Below, in pieces: positions 8,784 to 16,966 of a stretch of 64,000 nt of DNA. The stretch comes from Nocardioides sp. IC4_145 (GTDB lineage Bacteria > Actinomycetota > Actinomycetes > Propionibacteriales > Nocardioidaceae): contig NZ_JAANMS010000002.1 of the NCBI RefSeq assembly GCF_011250565.1, positions 1 to 64,000 of the forward strand, written 5' to 3'. A program made the translations under genes and the position numbers. Numbering within the stretch: position 1 is the first letter of the stretch; each line of letters begins with the position of its first letter. The notes under the pieces were generated by a model that saw nothing but the letters and a program-made list of their open reading frames with translations, was not told where the DNA came from and made no database searches.

Positions 8784-9526
8784 AGCCCTTCCTCTTCCTC
8801 GGGACCCGCGCGGAGGACGCCGCCGCCGACGGGGAGTACGACGCCGTGCTCCTCGCCGGCGGCCTCGACGAGCGCGACGTGCGCCGCGTGCGGCTCGAGC
8901 AGCAGCCGCTGACCGAGGCGCTGGGCGGCCCGGTCGACCTCGACGACTGGTCCGGCATCGTGCTGGGTGGCGGGCCGTTCAACGTCAGCGACCCGCCCGA
9001 GGCGAAGTCGGACGTCCAGCGGCGGGTCGAGGCCGAGCTCGGCGACCTCTGCCGCCGGGCGGTCGCGGCGGACTCGCCGTTCCTCGGCTGCTGCTACGGG
9101 ATCGGCACGCTCGGCGTGCTGGACGGCGGCGTGGTCGACCGCACCCACGGCGAGCCGATCGGCGCGGTCGAGGTCCGGCTGACCGACGAGGGCCGCGCGG
9201 ACCCGCTCACCGGCGTGCTGCCGGAGCGGTTCGCGGCGTACCTCGGCCACAAGGAGGCCGTCTCCCGCCTCCCCGACGGCGCGGTGCTGCTCGCGTCGTC
9301 GGCGACCTGCCCGGTGCAGGCGTTCCGGATCGGGCGGAACGTCTACGCCACCCAGTTCCACCCCGAGCTCGACGTGGACGGGCTGTGCCTGCGCATCGAC
9401 GTCTACGAGCACCACGGCTACTTCGAGCCCGGCGGGGCCGCGGCGCTCAAGGCGCTGGCCCGCACCGCCAACGTCACCGAGCCGGCGCGGCTGCTCGCCG
9501 GCTTCGTGGCGCGGTACGCCCGGTGA
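8780..9526 (+). CDS. Class I glutamine amidotransferase
   Basis: About 248 aa. The only start compatible with the domain is CTG at 8780, overlapping the upstream stop (CTGA); the peptide then begins LKPFLFLGTRAED, the first strand of the fold. The nucleophile elbow is GCCYG (about residue 98) and the His-Glu pair is in TQFHPELD. It resembles stand-alone GMP-synthase-like amidotransferases that hydrolyse glutamine; the partner is unknown. Coupled to the CaiB-like gene. Confidence 0.7.
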   Translation: MKPFLFLGTRAEDAAADGEYDAVLLAGGLDERDVRRVRLEQQPLTEALGGPVDLDDWSGIVLGGGPFNVSDPPEAKSDVQRRVEAELGDLCRRAVAADSPFLGCCYGIGTLGVLDGGVVDRTHGEPIGAVEVRLTDEGRADPLTGVLPERFAAYLGHKEAVSRLPDGAVLLASSATCPVQAFRIGRNVYATQFHPELDVDGLCLRIDVYEHHGYFEPGGAAALKALARTANVTEPARLLAGFVARYAR

Positions 9527-9549
9527 GGCGCGTCACCCTCGACTGACTG

Positions 9550-9564
9550 TTGAACATCCGTCAA
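9550..9564. promoter_or_regulatory. Short dyad TTGA-N7-TCAA upstream of the monooxygenase
   Basis: An AT-rich island in GC-rich DNA carries the inverted repeat and, directly after it, AATAAT (9563-9568), 6 nt before the GTG start. It looks like a promoter with an overlapping operator. No regulator gene lies next to it. Confidence 0.35.
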
Positions 9565-9574
9565 TAATGAACGG

Positions 9575-11065
9575 GTGAGCACCCCAGAGCACGCACCCGA
9601 GCACAGCCCGGAGCACAGCCCGGAGCACAGTCCCGAGCACGTGGACGTCCTCGTCATCGGCGCCGGCCTGTCCGGCATCGGCGCCGCCTGCCGGCTGCGC
9701 GAGGAGCACCCCGGCCGCAGCCTCGCGGTGCTGGAGATGCGCGAGGTGAGCGGCGGGACGTGGGACCTGTTCCGCTACCCCGGCATCCGCTCGGACTCCG
9801 ACATGTTCACCTTCGGCTACCGCTGGCGCCCCTGGCCGGGTGACACCGCGCTCGCCGACGGACAGCTGATCCTCGACTACATCCGCACCGTCGCCGAGGA
9901 GCGCGGGGTCGACCGCCTGGTGCGCTACCAGCACAAGGTCGTCAGCGCCTCCTGGGACTCCGACGCGGCCCGCTGGACGGTCCACGTCGACACCCCCGAG
10001 GGCGCGCGGACCCTCACGACCGACCTGCTGTGGAGCTGCGCGGGCTACTACGACTACGAGGCGGGCCACACCCCGGTCTTCCCGGGCCAGGACGAGTACG
10101 CCGGGCGGCTGGTGCACCCGCAGCACTGGCCCGAGGACCTCGACGTCACCGGCAAGAAGGTCGTCGTCATCGGCAGCGGCGCCACCGCGGTCACGCTGGT
10201 CCCCGCGCTCGCCGGCGACGCCGAGCACGTCACGATGCTCCAGCGCTCGCCCACCTACATCCTGTCCCGGCCCGGCCGGGACCCGTGGGCCAAGGCCCTC
10301 GCCAAGCTGCCGGCCGCGATCAGCTACCCGGTCGTGCGGTGGAAGAACATCCTGCTCGCGATCGGGACCTACAAGCTGGCCAAGGCCAAGCCGCAGGTGG
10401 TCAAGGGCGTCGTGCGTGCCGGCGTACGCCGCCAGCTGCCGGAGCACGTGGACGTCGACACCCACTTCAAGCCGTCGTACGACCCGTGGGACCAGCGGCT
10501 GTGCTTCGTGCCGGACGGCGACCTGTTCAAGGTGCTGCGCAGCGGCGACGCGTCCGTCGTGACCGGGGCGATCGACACGTTCACCGAGACGGGCATCCGG
10601 CTCACCGACGGCAGCGAGCTCGAGGCGGACGTCGTGGTCAGCGCGACCGGGCTCAAGCTGCTGCCCTTCGGCGGCATCCCGCTCGAGGTGGACGGCAAGC
10701 CGGTCGAGCTGTCGGAGACCATGTCGTACAAGGCGCTGATGCTCAGCGGCATCCCGAACTTCGTCTACACGATCGGCTACACGAACGCCTCCTGGACGCT
10801 CAAGGCCGACCTGGTCGCCGACTACGTCTGCCGGATGCTCAGCCACCTCGACAAGACCGGGAAGCGCTCCTTCGTCGCCGACCGCGACCCGTCGGTGGAC
10901 GAGCGGCCGTTCCTGGACTTCTCCTCCGGCTACGTCCAGCGGGCGCTCGACGGCCTGCCGCGGCAGGGCGACCGGGCGCCGTGGAAGCTGGACCAGAACT
11001 ACCTGTCCGACGTCCGCACCATCCGCCGCGACGCCATCGACGACGGGACCCTGACGTTCCGCTGA
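9575..11065 (+). CDS. Flavin-dependent monooxygenase, Baeyer-Villiger type
   Basis: 496 aa from GTG at 9575. FAD-binding GAGLSG motif at about residues 29-34, an SGGTWDLFRYPGIRSDSD block, and a second dinucleotide site GSGATAV. Between them sits YAGRLVHPQHWP, the Baeyer-Villiger fingerprint FxGxxxHxxxWP with Tyr for Phe. It probably inserts oxygen into ketones using NADPH and O2. Residues 3-20 are an unusual tandem of SPEH units. A TTGA-N7-TCAA dyad (9550-9564) lies upstream, and AATAAT ends 6 nt before the GTG. Confidence 0.8.
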   Translation: MSTPEHAPEHSPEHSPEHSPEHVDVLVIGAGLSGIGAACRLREEHPGRSLAVLEMREVSGGTWDLFRYPGIRSDSDMFTFGYRWRPWPGDTALADGQLILDYIRTVAEERGVDRLVRYQHKVVSASWDSDAARWTVHVDTPEGARTLTTDLLWSCAGYYDYEAGHTPVFPGQDEYAGRLVHPQHWPEDLDVTGKKVVVIGSGATAVTLVPALAGDAEHVTMLQRSPTYILSRPGRDPWAKALAKLPAAISYPVVRWKNILLAIGTYKLAKAKPQVVKGVVRAGVRRQLPEHVDVDTHFKPSYDPWDQRLCFVPDGDLFKVLRSGDASVVTGAIDTFTETGIRLTDGSELEADVVVSATGLKLLPFGGIPLEVDGKPVELSETMSYKALMLSGIPNFVYTIGYTNASWTLKADLVADYVCRMLSHLDKTGKRSFVADRDPSVDERPFLDFSSGYVQRALDGLPRQGDRAPWKLDQNYLSDVRTIRRDAIDDGTLTFR

Positions 11066-11148
11066 GAACCGGCTGAGACCTGTTTCCGGGCCCCGCCCGG
11101 GGGTCACCGGAGGGGCGTACCCGACCGAACGACCACAGGAGGTCAGAC

Positions 11149-11343
11149 ATGGGACTGGGCGACAAGATCAGCAACAAGGCCGAGGAGCTCGGCGGCAAGG
11201 GCAAGGAGAGCGCGGGCGACGCGACCGGTGACGACTCGCTCAAGGCTGAGGGCAAGGCCGACCAGAGCTCGGCCAACCTGAAGAACGCCGGCGAGAAGGT
11301 CAAGGACGCCGCGAAGGACGCCAAGGACGGGCTCACCAAGTAG
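11149..11343 (+). CDS. CsbD family stress-response protein
   Basis: 64 aa, very rich in Lys, Asp, Ala and Gly and free of aromatic residues, with the CsbD pattern KISNKAEELGGKGKE...KAEGKADQ. CsbD proteins are small, abundant and mostly disordered, induced by general stress; their molecular role is unknown. Unusually for this window it has a perfect ribosome site, AGGAGG at 11137-11142, which suggests high expression. A small hairpin (TCCCGCC/GGCGGGA, 11357-11372) follows. Confidence 0.85.
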   Translation: MGLGDKISNKAEELGGKGKESAGDATGDDSLKAEGKADQSSANLKNAGEKVKDAAKDAKDGLTK

Positions 11344-11406
11344 CAAGCGCACGCATTCCCGCCGAGGCGGGAGAGCGATGTCACCCCGCGACGATGGGGT
11401 GTTGGG

Positions 11407-11440
11407 CGGGCCGCATCCCTACAGTGGGGGATGCGGCCCG
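11407..11440 (+). promoter_or_regulatory. 13-bp perfect hairpin in the leader of the DEAD-box helicase gene
   Basis: CGGGCCGCATCCC pairs fully with GGGATGCGGCCCG around an 8-nt loop. It lies about 120 nt before the helicase ATG and about 65 nt after the CsbD stop. It could end csbD transcription or fold in the helicase 5' UTR; no T-run follows. Confidence 0.4.
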
Positions 11441-11559
11441 TTCCAGTCCCGCCCCGGAGCCGCATCTCCAAGCGTTCGAGCGCCTGCTTCCCGCAGGAAC
11501 CGGCTCCGCGCCGTCCTCATGGCGAGACAACCGCCACGAGACGGATCTGTCACCCCTTC

Positions 11560-13074
11560 ATGCCTTCTGCTTCTGCCTTCACCGCGATCGGCGTCCCCGC
11601 CGACCTCTCCGCCGTCCTCGCGGACCGCGGCATCACCGAGCCCACGCCGATCCAGGCCAAGACGCTGCCGGACTCCCTCGCGGGTCGCGACGTCCTCGGC
11701 CGCGGCCGCACCGGCTCGGGCAAGACCTACGCGTTCCTCCTCCCGCTCGTCGCCCGCCTGGCCGCCTCCGGCCGTCCCGCGACGGCCCGCAAGCCCCGCG
11801 CGCTCGTGCTCGCGCCGACCCGTGAGCTGGTCGGGCAGATCGAGGAGGCCCTCAAGCCCCTCGCCGACGCCTTCGGCCTCACCACGCTGACCGTCTTCGG
11901 CGGCGTCGGCCAGAACCCGCAGGTCCGCGGCCTCAAGGCCGGCGTCGACATCCTGCTCGCCTGCCCGGGCCGGCTCGAGGACCTCATCGGCCAGGGTCAC
12001 TGCGACCTCGGCGCCGTCGAGGTCACCGTGCTCGACGAGGCCGACCACATGGCCGACCTCGGCTTCCTCCCGGCGGTACGCCGCCTCCTGGATGCCACGC
12101 CGGCGCGCGGCCAGCGCCTGCTGTTCTCCGCGACCCTCGACAAGGCGATCGACGTCCTGGTCAAGCGGTTCCTCCACGAGCCGGTCGTCCACCAGGCCGA
12201 CTCCGCCCAGTCGCCGGTCAGCGCGATGGACCACCACGTGCTGCACCTGGCCCGCGAGCACCGCGTCCCCGTGCTCGTCGACCTGGCCAGCGCGCCGGGC
12301 CGCACGGTCGTCTTCACCCGCACCAAGCACGGCGCCAAGGCGCTGACCCGCCAGCTGAACAAGTCCGGCGTGCCGACCGTCGAGCTCCACGGCAACCTCA
12401 GCCAGAACGCCCGCACCCGCAACATGGAGGCGTTCCACTCCGGCAAGGCCAGCACGCTGGTCGCCACCGACATCGCCGCCCGCGGCATCCACGTCGACGA
12501 CGTCGCGCTCGTCGTCCACGCCGACCCGCCGGCCGAGCACAAGGCCTACCTGCACCGCTCGGGCCGCACGGCCCGCGCGGGCGCCGCCGGCACCGTCGTC
12601 ACCCTGATGACCGACGACCAGGTCCGCGACGTGCGCGACCTGACCCGGGCCGCCGGCATCAAGCCGACGATCACCCGGCTCGCCGCGGCGACCCACCCGG
12701 TGCTCGTCGAGCTCGCCCCCGGTGAGCGCCAGGTCGTCCCGGGTGGCCTCGTCGTCGAGGCACCTGCCTCCTCCGGCCCGGCGCGCTCCGGCGGCGGCAA
12801 CGGCGGCTCGGGCGGCGGCGCCCGCTCCGGTGGCGCCGGCCGGCGCTCCTCACGCGGCCGCGGTCGCTCCGGCGGCCAGGGCTCCGGCACGAGCACGAAC
12901 GGCTCGGGCGCCACGGGCGGCTCCGGCGGCTCGCGTTCGGGCGGCGCCAAGGCCGGCTCCAAGCCGGCCGGCTCCGGCCAGGGCGGTCGCGGGCGGCGTA
13001 CCGGCTCCGCGGCCGGCTCGTCGGCCGGTGGGAGCCGTCACAGCGCGACGTCGTTCAGCTCCGGTCGCCGCTGA
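11560..13074 (+). CDS. DEAD-box ATP-dependent RNA helicase
   Basis: 504 aa. All core motifs are present in order: Q motif (GITEPTPIQ), motif I GRTGSGKT, Ia PTREL, II DEAD, III SAT, then motif VI HRSGRTARAG. The last 110 residues are a Gly/Ser/Arg-rich disordered tail (GGGNGGSGGG, RGRGR), typical of actinobacterial RhlE-like helicases and able to bind RNA or drive condensation. It likely remodels RNA in cold or ribosome assembly. The start is the ATG at 11560, where homology begins; the leader of about 200 nt upstream holds a strong hairpin. Confidence 0.9.
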   Translation: MPSASAFTAIGVPADLSAVLADRGITEPTPIQAKTLPDSLAGRDVLGRGRTGSGKTYAFLLPLVARLAASGRPATARKPRALVLAPTRELVGQIEEALKPLADAFGLTTLTVFGGVGQNPQVRGLKAGVDILLACPGRLEDLIGQGHCDLGAVEVTVLDEADHMADLGFLPAVRRLLDATPARGQRLLFSATLDKAIDVLVKRFLHEPVVHQADSAQSPVSAMDHHVLHLAREHRVPVLVDLASAPGRTVVFTRTKHGAKALTRQLNKSGVPTVELHGNLSQNARTRNMEAFHSGKASTLVATDIAARGIHVDDVALVVHADPPAEHKAYLHRSGRTARAGAAGTVVTLMTDDQVRDVRDLTRAAGIKPTITRLAAATHPVLVELAPGERQVVPGGLVVEAPASSGPARSGGGNGGSGGGARSGGAGRRSSRGRGRSGGQGSGTSTNGSGATGGSGGSRSGGAKAGSKPAGSGQGGRGRRTGSAAGSSAGGSRHSATSFSSGRR

Positions 13075-13115
13075 CCCCCGTGACCAGTGCTCGGACCGGG
13101 CCCAGGGACCGTCCG

Positions 13116-13121
13116 TAAGGT
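13116..13121 (+). promoter_or_regulatory. -10 hexamer of a probable leaderless promoter
   Basis: TAAGGT ends 7 nt before the GTG at 13129 and selects that start over upstream in-frame codons. Confidence 0.4.
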
Positions 13122-13128
13122 CGGTGTC

Positions 13129-13824
13129 GTGAGCCCCGTCCGAGCCTGGTTGCAGCGTGCGCTGTGGGACGTCGTCCCGCGCGACCACCGCCAGACCCCG
13201 GCCGCGCTGCGGCGCCGGCAGGTCGTGACGATCGCCTTCGTGGTGCTCGGCGCGGTGGTGCTCGGGTTCTCGCTGCGGATCGACCCCGGCAGCGACTGGT
13301 TCTACGTCTCGACGGCCGCGCTGGCCGGGGTGTGGACCGTGGGCGCGTTCGCCTCCGGCCCGCTCCACCTCGGCCGGATCGCCTGGCGCGACTCCCTCGC
13401 GCGCCCGGTGGTCACGCCGATCCTGCTCGGCGCCGCCATCGTCGGTGTCTTCGTGCTCGGCGGGCTGGTGATCCGCGAGATCCCCTACCTGCAGGGGCAG
13501 GTGGGCTCGGTCCTCGACTACGCCGACCAGGGCTCCCTGCCGCTGCTCGTCGTCATCACCGCCGTCAACGGCATCGCGGAGGAGCTGTTCTTCCGCGGCG
13601 CGGCGTACGCCGCCATCCCGCACCGCCCGGTGCTGTGGACGACCGTCGCGTACGTCGTCGCCACCGCCGCCACCGGCAACGTCATGCTCGCCTTCGCCGC
13701 CATCCTCCTCGGCGTGGTCGTCGGCCTCGAGCGGCGCGCCTCCGGCGGCATCCTCGCCCCGATCCTCACCCACTGCACCTGGTCGATCTCGATGCTGCTC
13801 GTGCTGCCGCCGGTCATCGGCTGA
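13129..13824 (+). CDS. CPBP family intramembrane glutamic endopeptidase
   Basis: 231 aa with several hydrophobic segments. Motif EELFFRG (about residues 152-158) is the EExxxR signature of CAAX/CPBP proteases, and HCTWS near the end supplies the later conserved histidine. Bacterial members act in the membrane on poorly known substrates. GTG start is supported by a -10 box 7 nt upstream. Convergent with the following gene across a hairpin. Confidence 0.8.
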   Translation: MSPVRAWLQRALWDVVPRDHRQTPAALRRRQVVTIAFVVLGAVVLGFSLRIDPGSDWFYVSTAALAGVWTVGAFASGPLHLGRIAWRDSLARPVVTPILLGAAIVGVFVLGGLVIREIPYLQGQVGSVLDYADQGSLPLLVVITAVNGIAEELFFRGAAYAAIPHRPVLWTTVAYVVATAATGNVMLAFAAILLGVVVGLERRASGGILAPILTHCTWSISMLLVLPPVIG

Positions 13825-13882
13825 CTCGCGCCGGCTGGCCGGCAGGTTCATCGGCCAGCCGATGGAGCTCGCAGCCGGCCGA

Positions 13883-13910
13883 CCCGGCTCGAGGACCTCG
13901 ACCAGCCGGG
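13883..13910. terminator. Hairpin between convergent genes containing dispersed-repeat sequence
   Basis: CCCGGCT pairs with AGCCGGG and, inside, CGAGG pairs with CCTCG. The right half holds CCTCGACCAGCC, the reverse complement of the conserved end of the dispersed repeat (GGCTGGTCGAGG). Position suggests a bidirectional terminator. Confidence 0.45.
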
Positions 13911-13913
13911 ACG

Positions 13914-14816
13914 TCAGCGGGCCGCGCCGGCCCGGCGGTCCTCGACGAGCGCCGCCTCGACGGCCTCGGCGTAGGTGAGCGGCTCGCCGGGGACGAGGTC
14001 GCGGATCGAGTGGTCGGTGACGACGACCTCGTTGCCCATCGACTCGATGAGGTTGGCGGCGGTGGTGGCGTCGACGCCGGTGACGAGCTTGATCCAGTAC
14101 TGCGAGAGGAACGGCGTCCCGAGAGGCACGTGGATGATCGGCAGCCGCCGGCCGTGCATGACCGAGCCGGCCTGGGCGAGCATGTCGGCGTACGTCAGCT
14201 GGTCGGCGCCGCCGATCTCGAAGACCCGGTCGCGCGCCTCGTCCAGGCCGACGACGCCGGCGAGGTAGCGGACCACGTCGGCGATGGCGATCGGCTGGGT
14301 GCGGGTGGAGGCCCAGCGGGGGACGACCATCGCGGGGAGGTTCTTGACCAGCTTGCGGGTCATCTCCCACGAGATCCCGCCGGAGCCGACGACGATCGCC
14401 GCGCGCAGGACGGTCACCGGCACGCCGGACTCGCCGAGCAGCCGCTCGACCTCCCGCCGCGAGCGCAGGTGCGCGGAGAGCTCCTCGTCGTCGGAGCCGA
14501 GGCCGCCGAGGTAGACGATCTGCTGCACCCCGGTCGCGCCGGCGGCCGCCCCGAAGGCCCGCGCCGCGTCGGCGTCCTTGCGCTCGAAGTCGCCGTCGTC
14601 GAGGGAGTGCACGAGGTAGACCGCCACGTCGACGCCGTCGAGCGCCTCGGCCAGCGAGCCGGGGTCGTGCACGTCGCCGAAGACCGCCTTGCCCGGACCG
14701 TCGTAGGTGTCGGGATGACGAGTCATCGCCCGGACCGTGTGCCCGCGGTCGAGCAGCTCGGGGACCAGGCGGGCGCCGACGAAGCCGGTCGCGCCCGTGA
14801 CCAGGACGGTGCTCAT
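13914..14816 (-). CDS. NAD(P)H-binding atypical SDR / NmrA-like oxidoreductase
   Basis: 300 aa. Rossmann motif GATGFVG at residues 8-14 and an extended/atypical SDR pattern (YLGGLGSDD, VLRAAIVVGSGG). The usual YxxxK pair is not evident, so it may be a redox-insensitive NAD(P)-binding protein or sugar-nucleotide/quinone-type reductase. The ATG at 14816 is preceded by TACTGT 6 nt away on the minus strand, a leaderless arrangement. Substrate unknown. Confidence 0.75.
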   Translation of the reverse strand: MSTVLVTGATGFVGARLVPELLDRGHTVRAMTRHPDTYDGPGKAVFGDVHDPGSLAEALDGVDVAVYLVHSLDDGDFERKDADAARAFGAAAGATGVQQIVYLGGLGSDDEELSAHLRSRREVERLLGESGVPVTVLRAAIVVGSGGISWEMTRKLVKNLPAMVVPRWASTRTQPIAIADVVRYLAGVVGLDEARDRVFEIGGADQLTYADMLAQAGSVMHGRRLPIIHVPLGTPFLSQYWIKLVTGVDATTAANLIESMGNEVVVTDHSIRDLVPGEPLTYAEAVEAALVEDRRAGAAR

Positions 14817-14839
14817 GCGCCCACAGTAGGGACGCGCCC

Positions 14840-15592
14840 CTAGTGCTCGCGGCCGCCGCGATCGGCGCGGGCGGCGATCCGCGCCCGGCGGTCCTCGTCC
14901 ATGGCCGCCTCGTAGGCCGCGACGAGGCTGGCGATCGACAGCGGCTTGAGGCGCTCGACGACCTGCTGGATCCGCTCGGGCGGCGCGCCGGCCTCCTTGT
15001 ACGCCGGCCACACCAACGTCTTGAACAGCTCGTTGAGCTCCTGGGCGATCTGGCGCCCGTGCGCGGTGTACACCTCGGCCGCCGCGACGGCCGCCTCCAT
15101 CGGGAAGCCGAGGTCGAGGAGGCCGAGCCCGACCTGGAGCTGCGGCGCCGCCACCTCGAACCGTCCCCGGCGCGAGCGCCGCACGATCCCGAGGGCCTCG
15201 AGCGTCGCCAGGTCCTCGTCGCCGAGGGACCGACCGGCGCGCCGCTCGAGGTCTGCGCGCGACATCTCGACGGGCACGTCGGCCTGCCACGGCGCGAGCA
15301 TCGCCCGGTGCAGCGCGATGTCCTCGGGCGCGGCGTCGTCGGGGATGCCGGCGAGGTACTTCTCGATCGCCGCCAGCGTGAACCCGTGCCCCTGCAGCTC
15401 GCGCACCAGCTCCAGCCGCGCGACGTGGTCGGGCGTGTAGTAGCCGCTGCGTCCCCGCCGGATCGGCGGCGGCACGAGCCCCTTGGTCGTGTAGAAGCGG
15501 ACGTTGCGCACGCTCATGCCGACCCGGCTCGTCAGCTCGTCGAGCGTCAGCAGCTCCCGGGCGGCCTCCAGCCGCTCCTCCGTCTGCGTCAC
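14840..15592 (-). CDS. MerR family transcriptional regulator
   Basis: 250 aa from GTG 15592, chosen because GAGAGGAG lies just upstream. N-terminal winged helix (LTLDELTSRVGMSVRNVRFYTTKGLVPPP...GRSGYYTPDHVARLELVRELQGHGFTL) is a clear MerR DNA-binding domain; the roughly 150-residue C-terminal domain is longer than in metal sensors and probably binds an acyl-CoA or similar ligand. It diverges from the thiolase-FadB operon across a perfect dyad and is the best candidate to bind it and the matching dyad before the CaiB-like gene. Confidence 0.85.
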   Translation of the reverse strand: MTQTEERLEAARELLTLDELTSRVGMSVRNVRFYTTKGLVPPPIRRGRSGYYTPDHVARLELVRELQGHGFTLAAIEKYLAGIPDDAAPEDIALHRAMLAPWQADVPVEMSRADLERRAGRSLGDEDLATLEALGIVRRSRRGRFEVAAPQLQVGLGLLDLGFPMEAAVAAAEVYTAHGRQIAQELNELFKTLVWPAYKEAGAPPERIQQVVERLKPLSIASLVAAYEAAMDEDRRARIAARADRGGREH

Positions 15593-15632
15593 GTGCGCTC
15601 CTCTCGTGAGCCAGACCACAACAGTCCCGCTC

Positions 15633-15660
15633 TTGACCGTGACACCGATGGTGTCACAAT
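15633..15660 (+). promoter_or_regulatory. Thiolase operon promoter with MerR-type dyad in the spacer
   Basis: A -35-like TTGACC (15633-15638) and a -10-like CACAAT (15655-15660) flank a perfect dyad, GTGACACC-GAT-GGTGTCAC (15639-15657). A dyad filling the promoter spacer is the arrangement MerR proteins use. The core TGACA(C/G)-N5-(G/C)TGTCA recurs at 7593-7609. Confidence 0.6.
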
Positions 15661-15702
15661 CGTGGAACCACCATCACAGGCACCACTGACGCTAGGACGG
15701 TC

Positions 15703-16914
15703 ATGGCAGAAGCATTCGTGTACGACCACATTCGTACGCCGCGTGGCAAGGGCAAGGCGGCCGGCTCGCTGCACGAGGTCAAGCCGGTCGACCTCGTGGT
15801 CGGCCTGCTGGACGAGATCAAGTCCCGCAACCCCGGCCTCGACCCCGAGCGCGTCGACGACGTCGTCCTCGGCGTCGTCTCCCCGATCGGCGACCAGGGC
15901 GGCGACATCGCCAAGACCGCGGCGCTGGCCGCGGGCTACCCGGACACCGTCGCGGGCGTCCAGCTCAACCGCTTCTGCGCCTCCGGCCTGGAGGCCGTCA
16001 ACCAGGCCGCGTCCCGCGTGCGCGGCGGGTTCGAGGACCTCATCCTCGCCGGCGGCGTGGAGTCGATGAGCCGCGTGCCGATGGGCTCCGACGGCGGCGC
16101 CTGGGCCTCCGACCCGGCCACCGCCCTCAGGACCGGCTTCGTGCCCCAGGGCATCGGCGCCGACCTCATCGCCACCATCGAGGGCTTCAGCCGCGAGGAC
16201 GTCGACGCGTACGCCGCGCAGTCCAACCACCGCGCCGCCAAGGCCTGGGCGAACGACTACTTCGCCGACGCCGTCATCCCGGTCCGCGACATCAACGGGC
16301 TCACCGTGCTCGACCGCGACGAGCTGATCCGCCCCGACACGAGCGTCGAGAGCCTGTCGGGCCTCAAGCCGTCGTTCGCGCAGATCGGTGCGGACGCGGG
16401 CTTCGACGACGTGGCGCTGGAGAAGTACCACTGGGTCGAGAAGATCGACCACGTCCACCACGCCGGCAACTCCTCCGGCATCGTCGACGGCGCCGCCATC
16501 ATGGCGATCGGCAGCGAGGAGGTCGGCACCCAGCTCGGCCTCACCCCGCGTGCGCGCATCCTCGCCACCGCCGTCTCCGGCGCGGACCCGACGATCATGC
16601 TGACCGGCCCGGCCCCGGCCGCCCGCAAGGCGCTGGCCAAGGCCGGCCTCGAGGTCGGCGACATCGACCTGTTCGAGATCAACGAGGCCTTCGCCGCCGT
16701 GGCGATGCGCTTCATGAGGGACATGGGCATCACCGACGAGATCACCAACGTCAACGGCGGCGCGATCGCCATGGGTCACCCGCTGGGCGCCACCGGCGCG
16801 ATGATCCTCGGCACGCTCGTCGACGAGCTCAAGCGCCGCGACCTGCGCCGCGGCCTCGCCACCCTCTGCGTCGGCGGCGGCATGGGCATCGCCACCATCG
16901 TCGAGGTCGTCTGA
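15703..16914 (+). CDS. fadA: Acetyl-CoA C-acyltransferase (thiolase)
   Basis: 403 aa, full length. Nucleophilic cysteine in [11 protein letters not shown] (about residue 88), histidine in GHPLGATG and second cysteine in CVGGGMG complete the thiolase active site. It cleaves 3-ketoacyl-CoA to acetyl-CoA in the last step of beta-oxidation. A FadB-like multifunctional enzyme follows by 52 nt, giving the FadA-FadB pair. Expression is probably controlled by the divergent MerR protein. Confidence 0.9.
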   Translation: MAEAFVYDHIRTPRGKGKAAGSLHEVKPVDLVVGLLDEIKSRNPGLDPERVDDVVLGVVSPIGDQGGDIAKTAALAAGYPDTVAGVQLNRFCASGLEAVNQAASRVRGGFEDLILAGGVESMSRVPMGSDGGAWASDPATALRTGFVPQGIGADLIATIEGFSREDVDAYAAQSNHRAAKAWANDYFADAVIPVRDINGLTVLDRDELIRPDTSVESLSGLKPSFAQIGADAGFDDVALEKYHWVEKIDHVHHAGNSSGIVDGAAIMAIGSEEVGTQLGLTPRARILATAVSGADPTIMLTGPAPAARKALAKAGLEVGDIDLFEINEAFAAVAMRFMRDMGITDEITNVNGGAIAMGHPLGATGAMILGTLVDELKRRDLRRGLATLCVGGGMGIATIVEVV

Positions 16915-16966
16915 CCGCGCGCTGCTCCTCCAGACACCGATCTCACCTGAGCGAACAGGACCCCGA

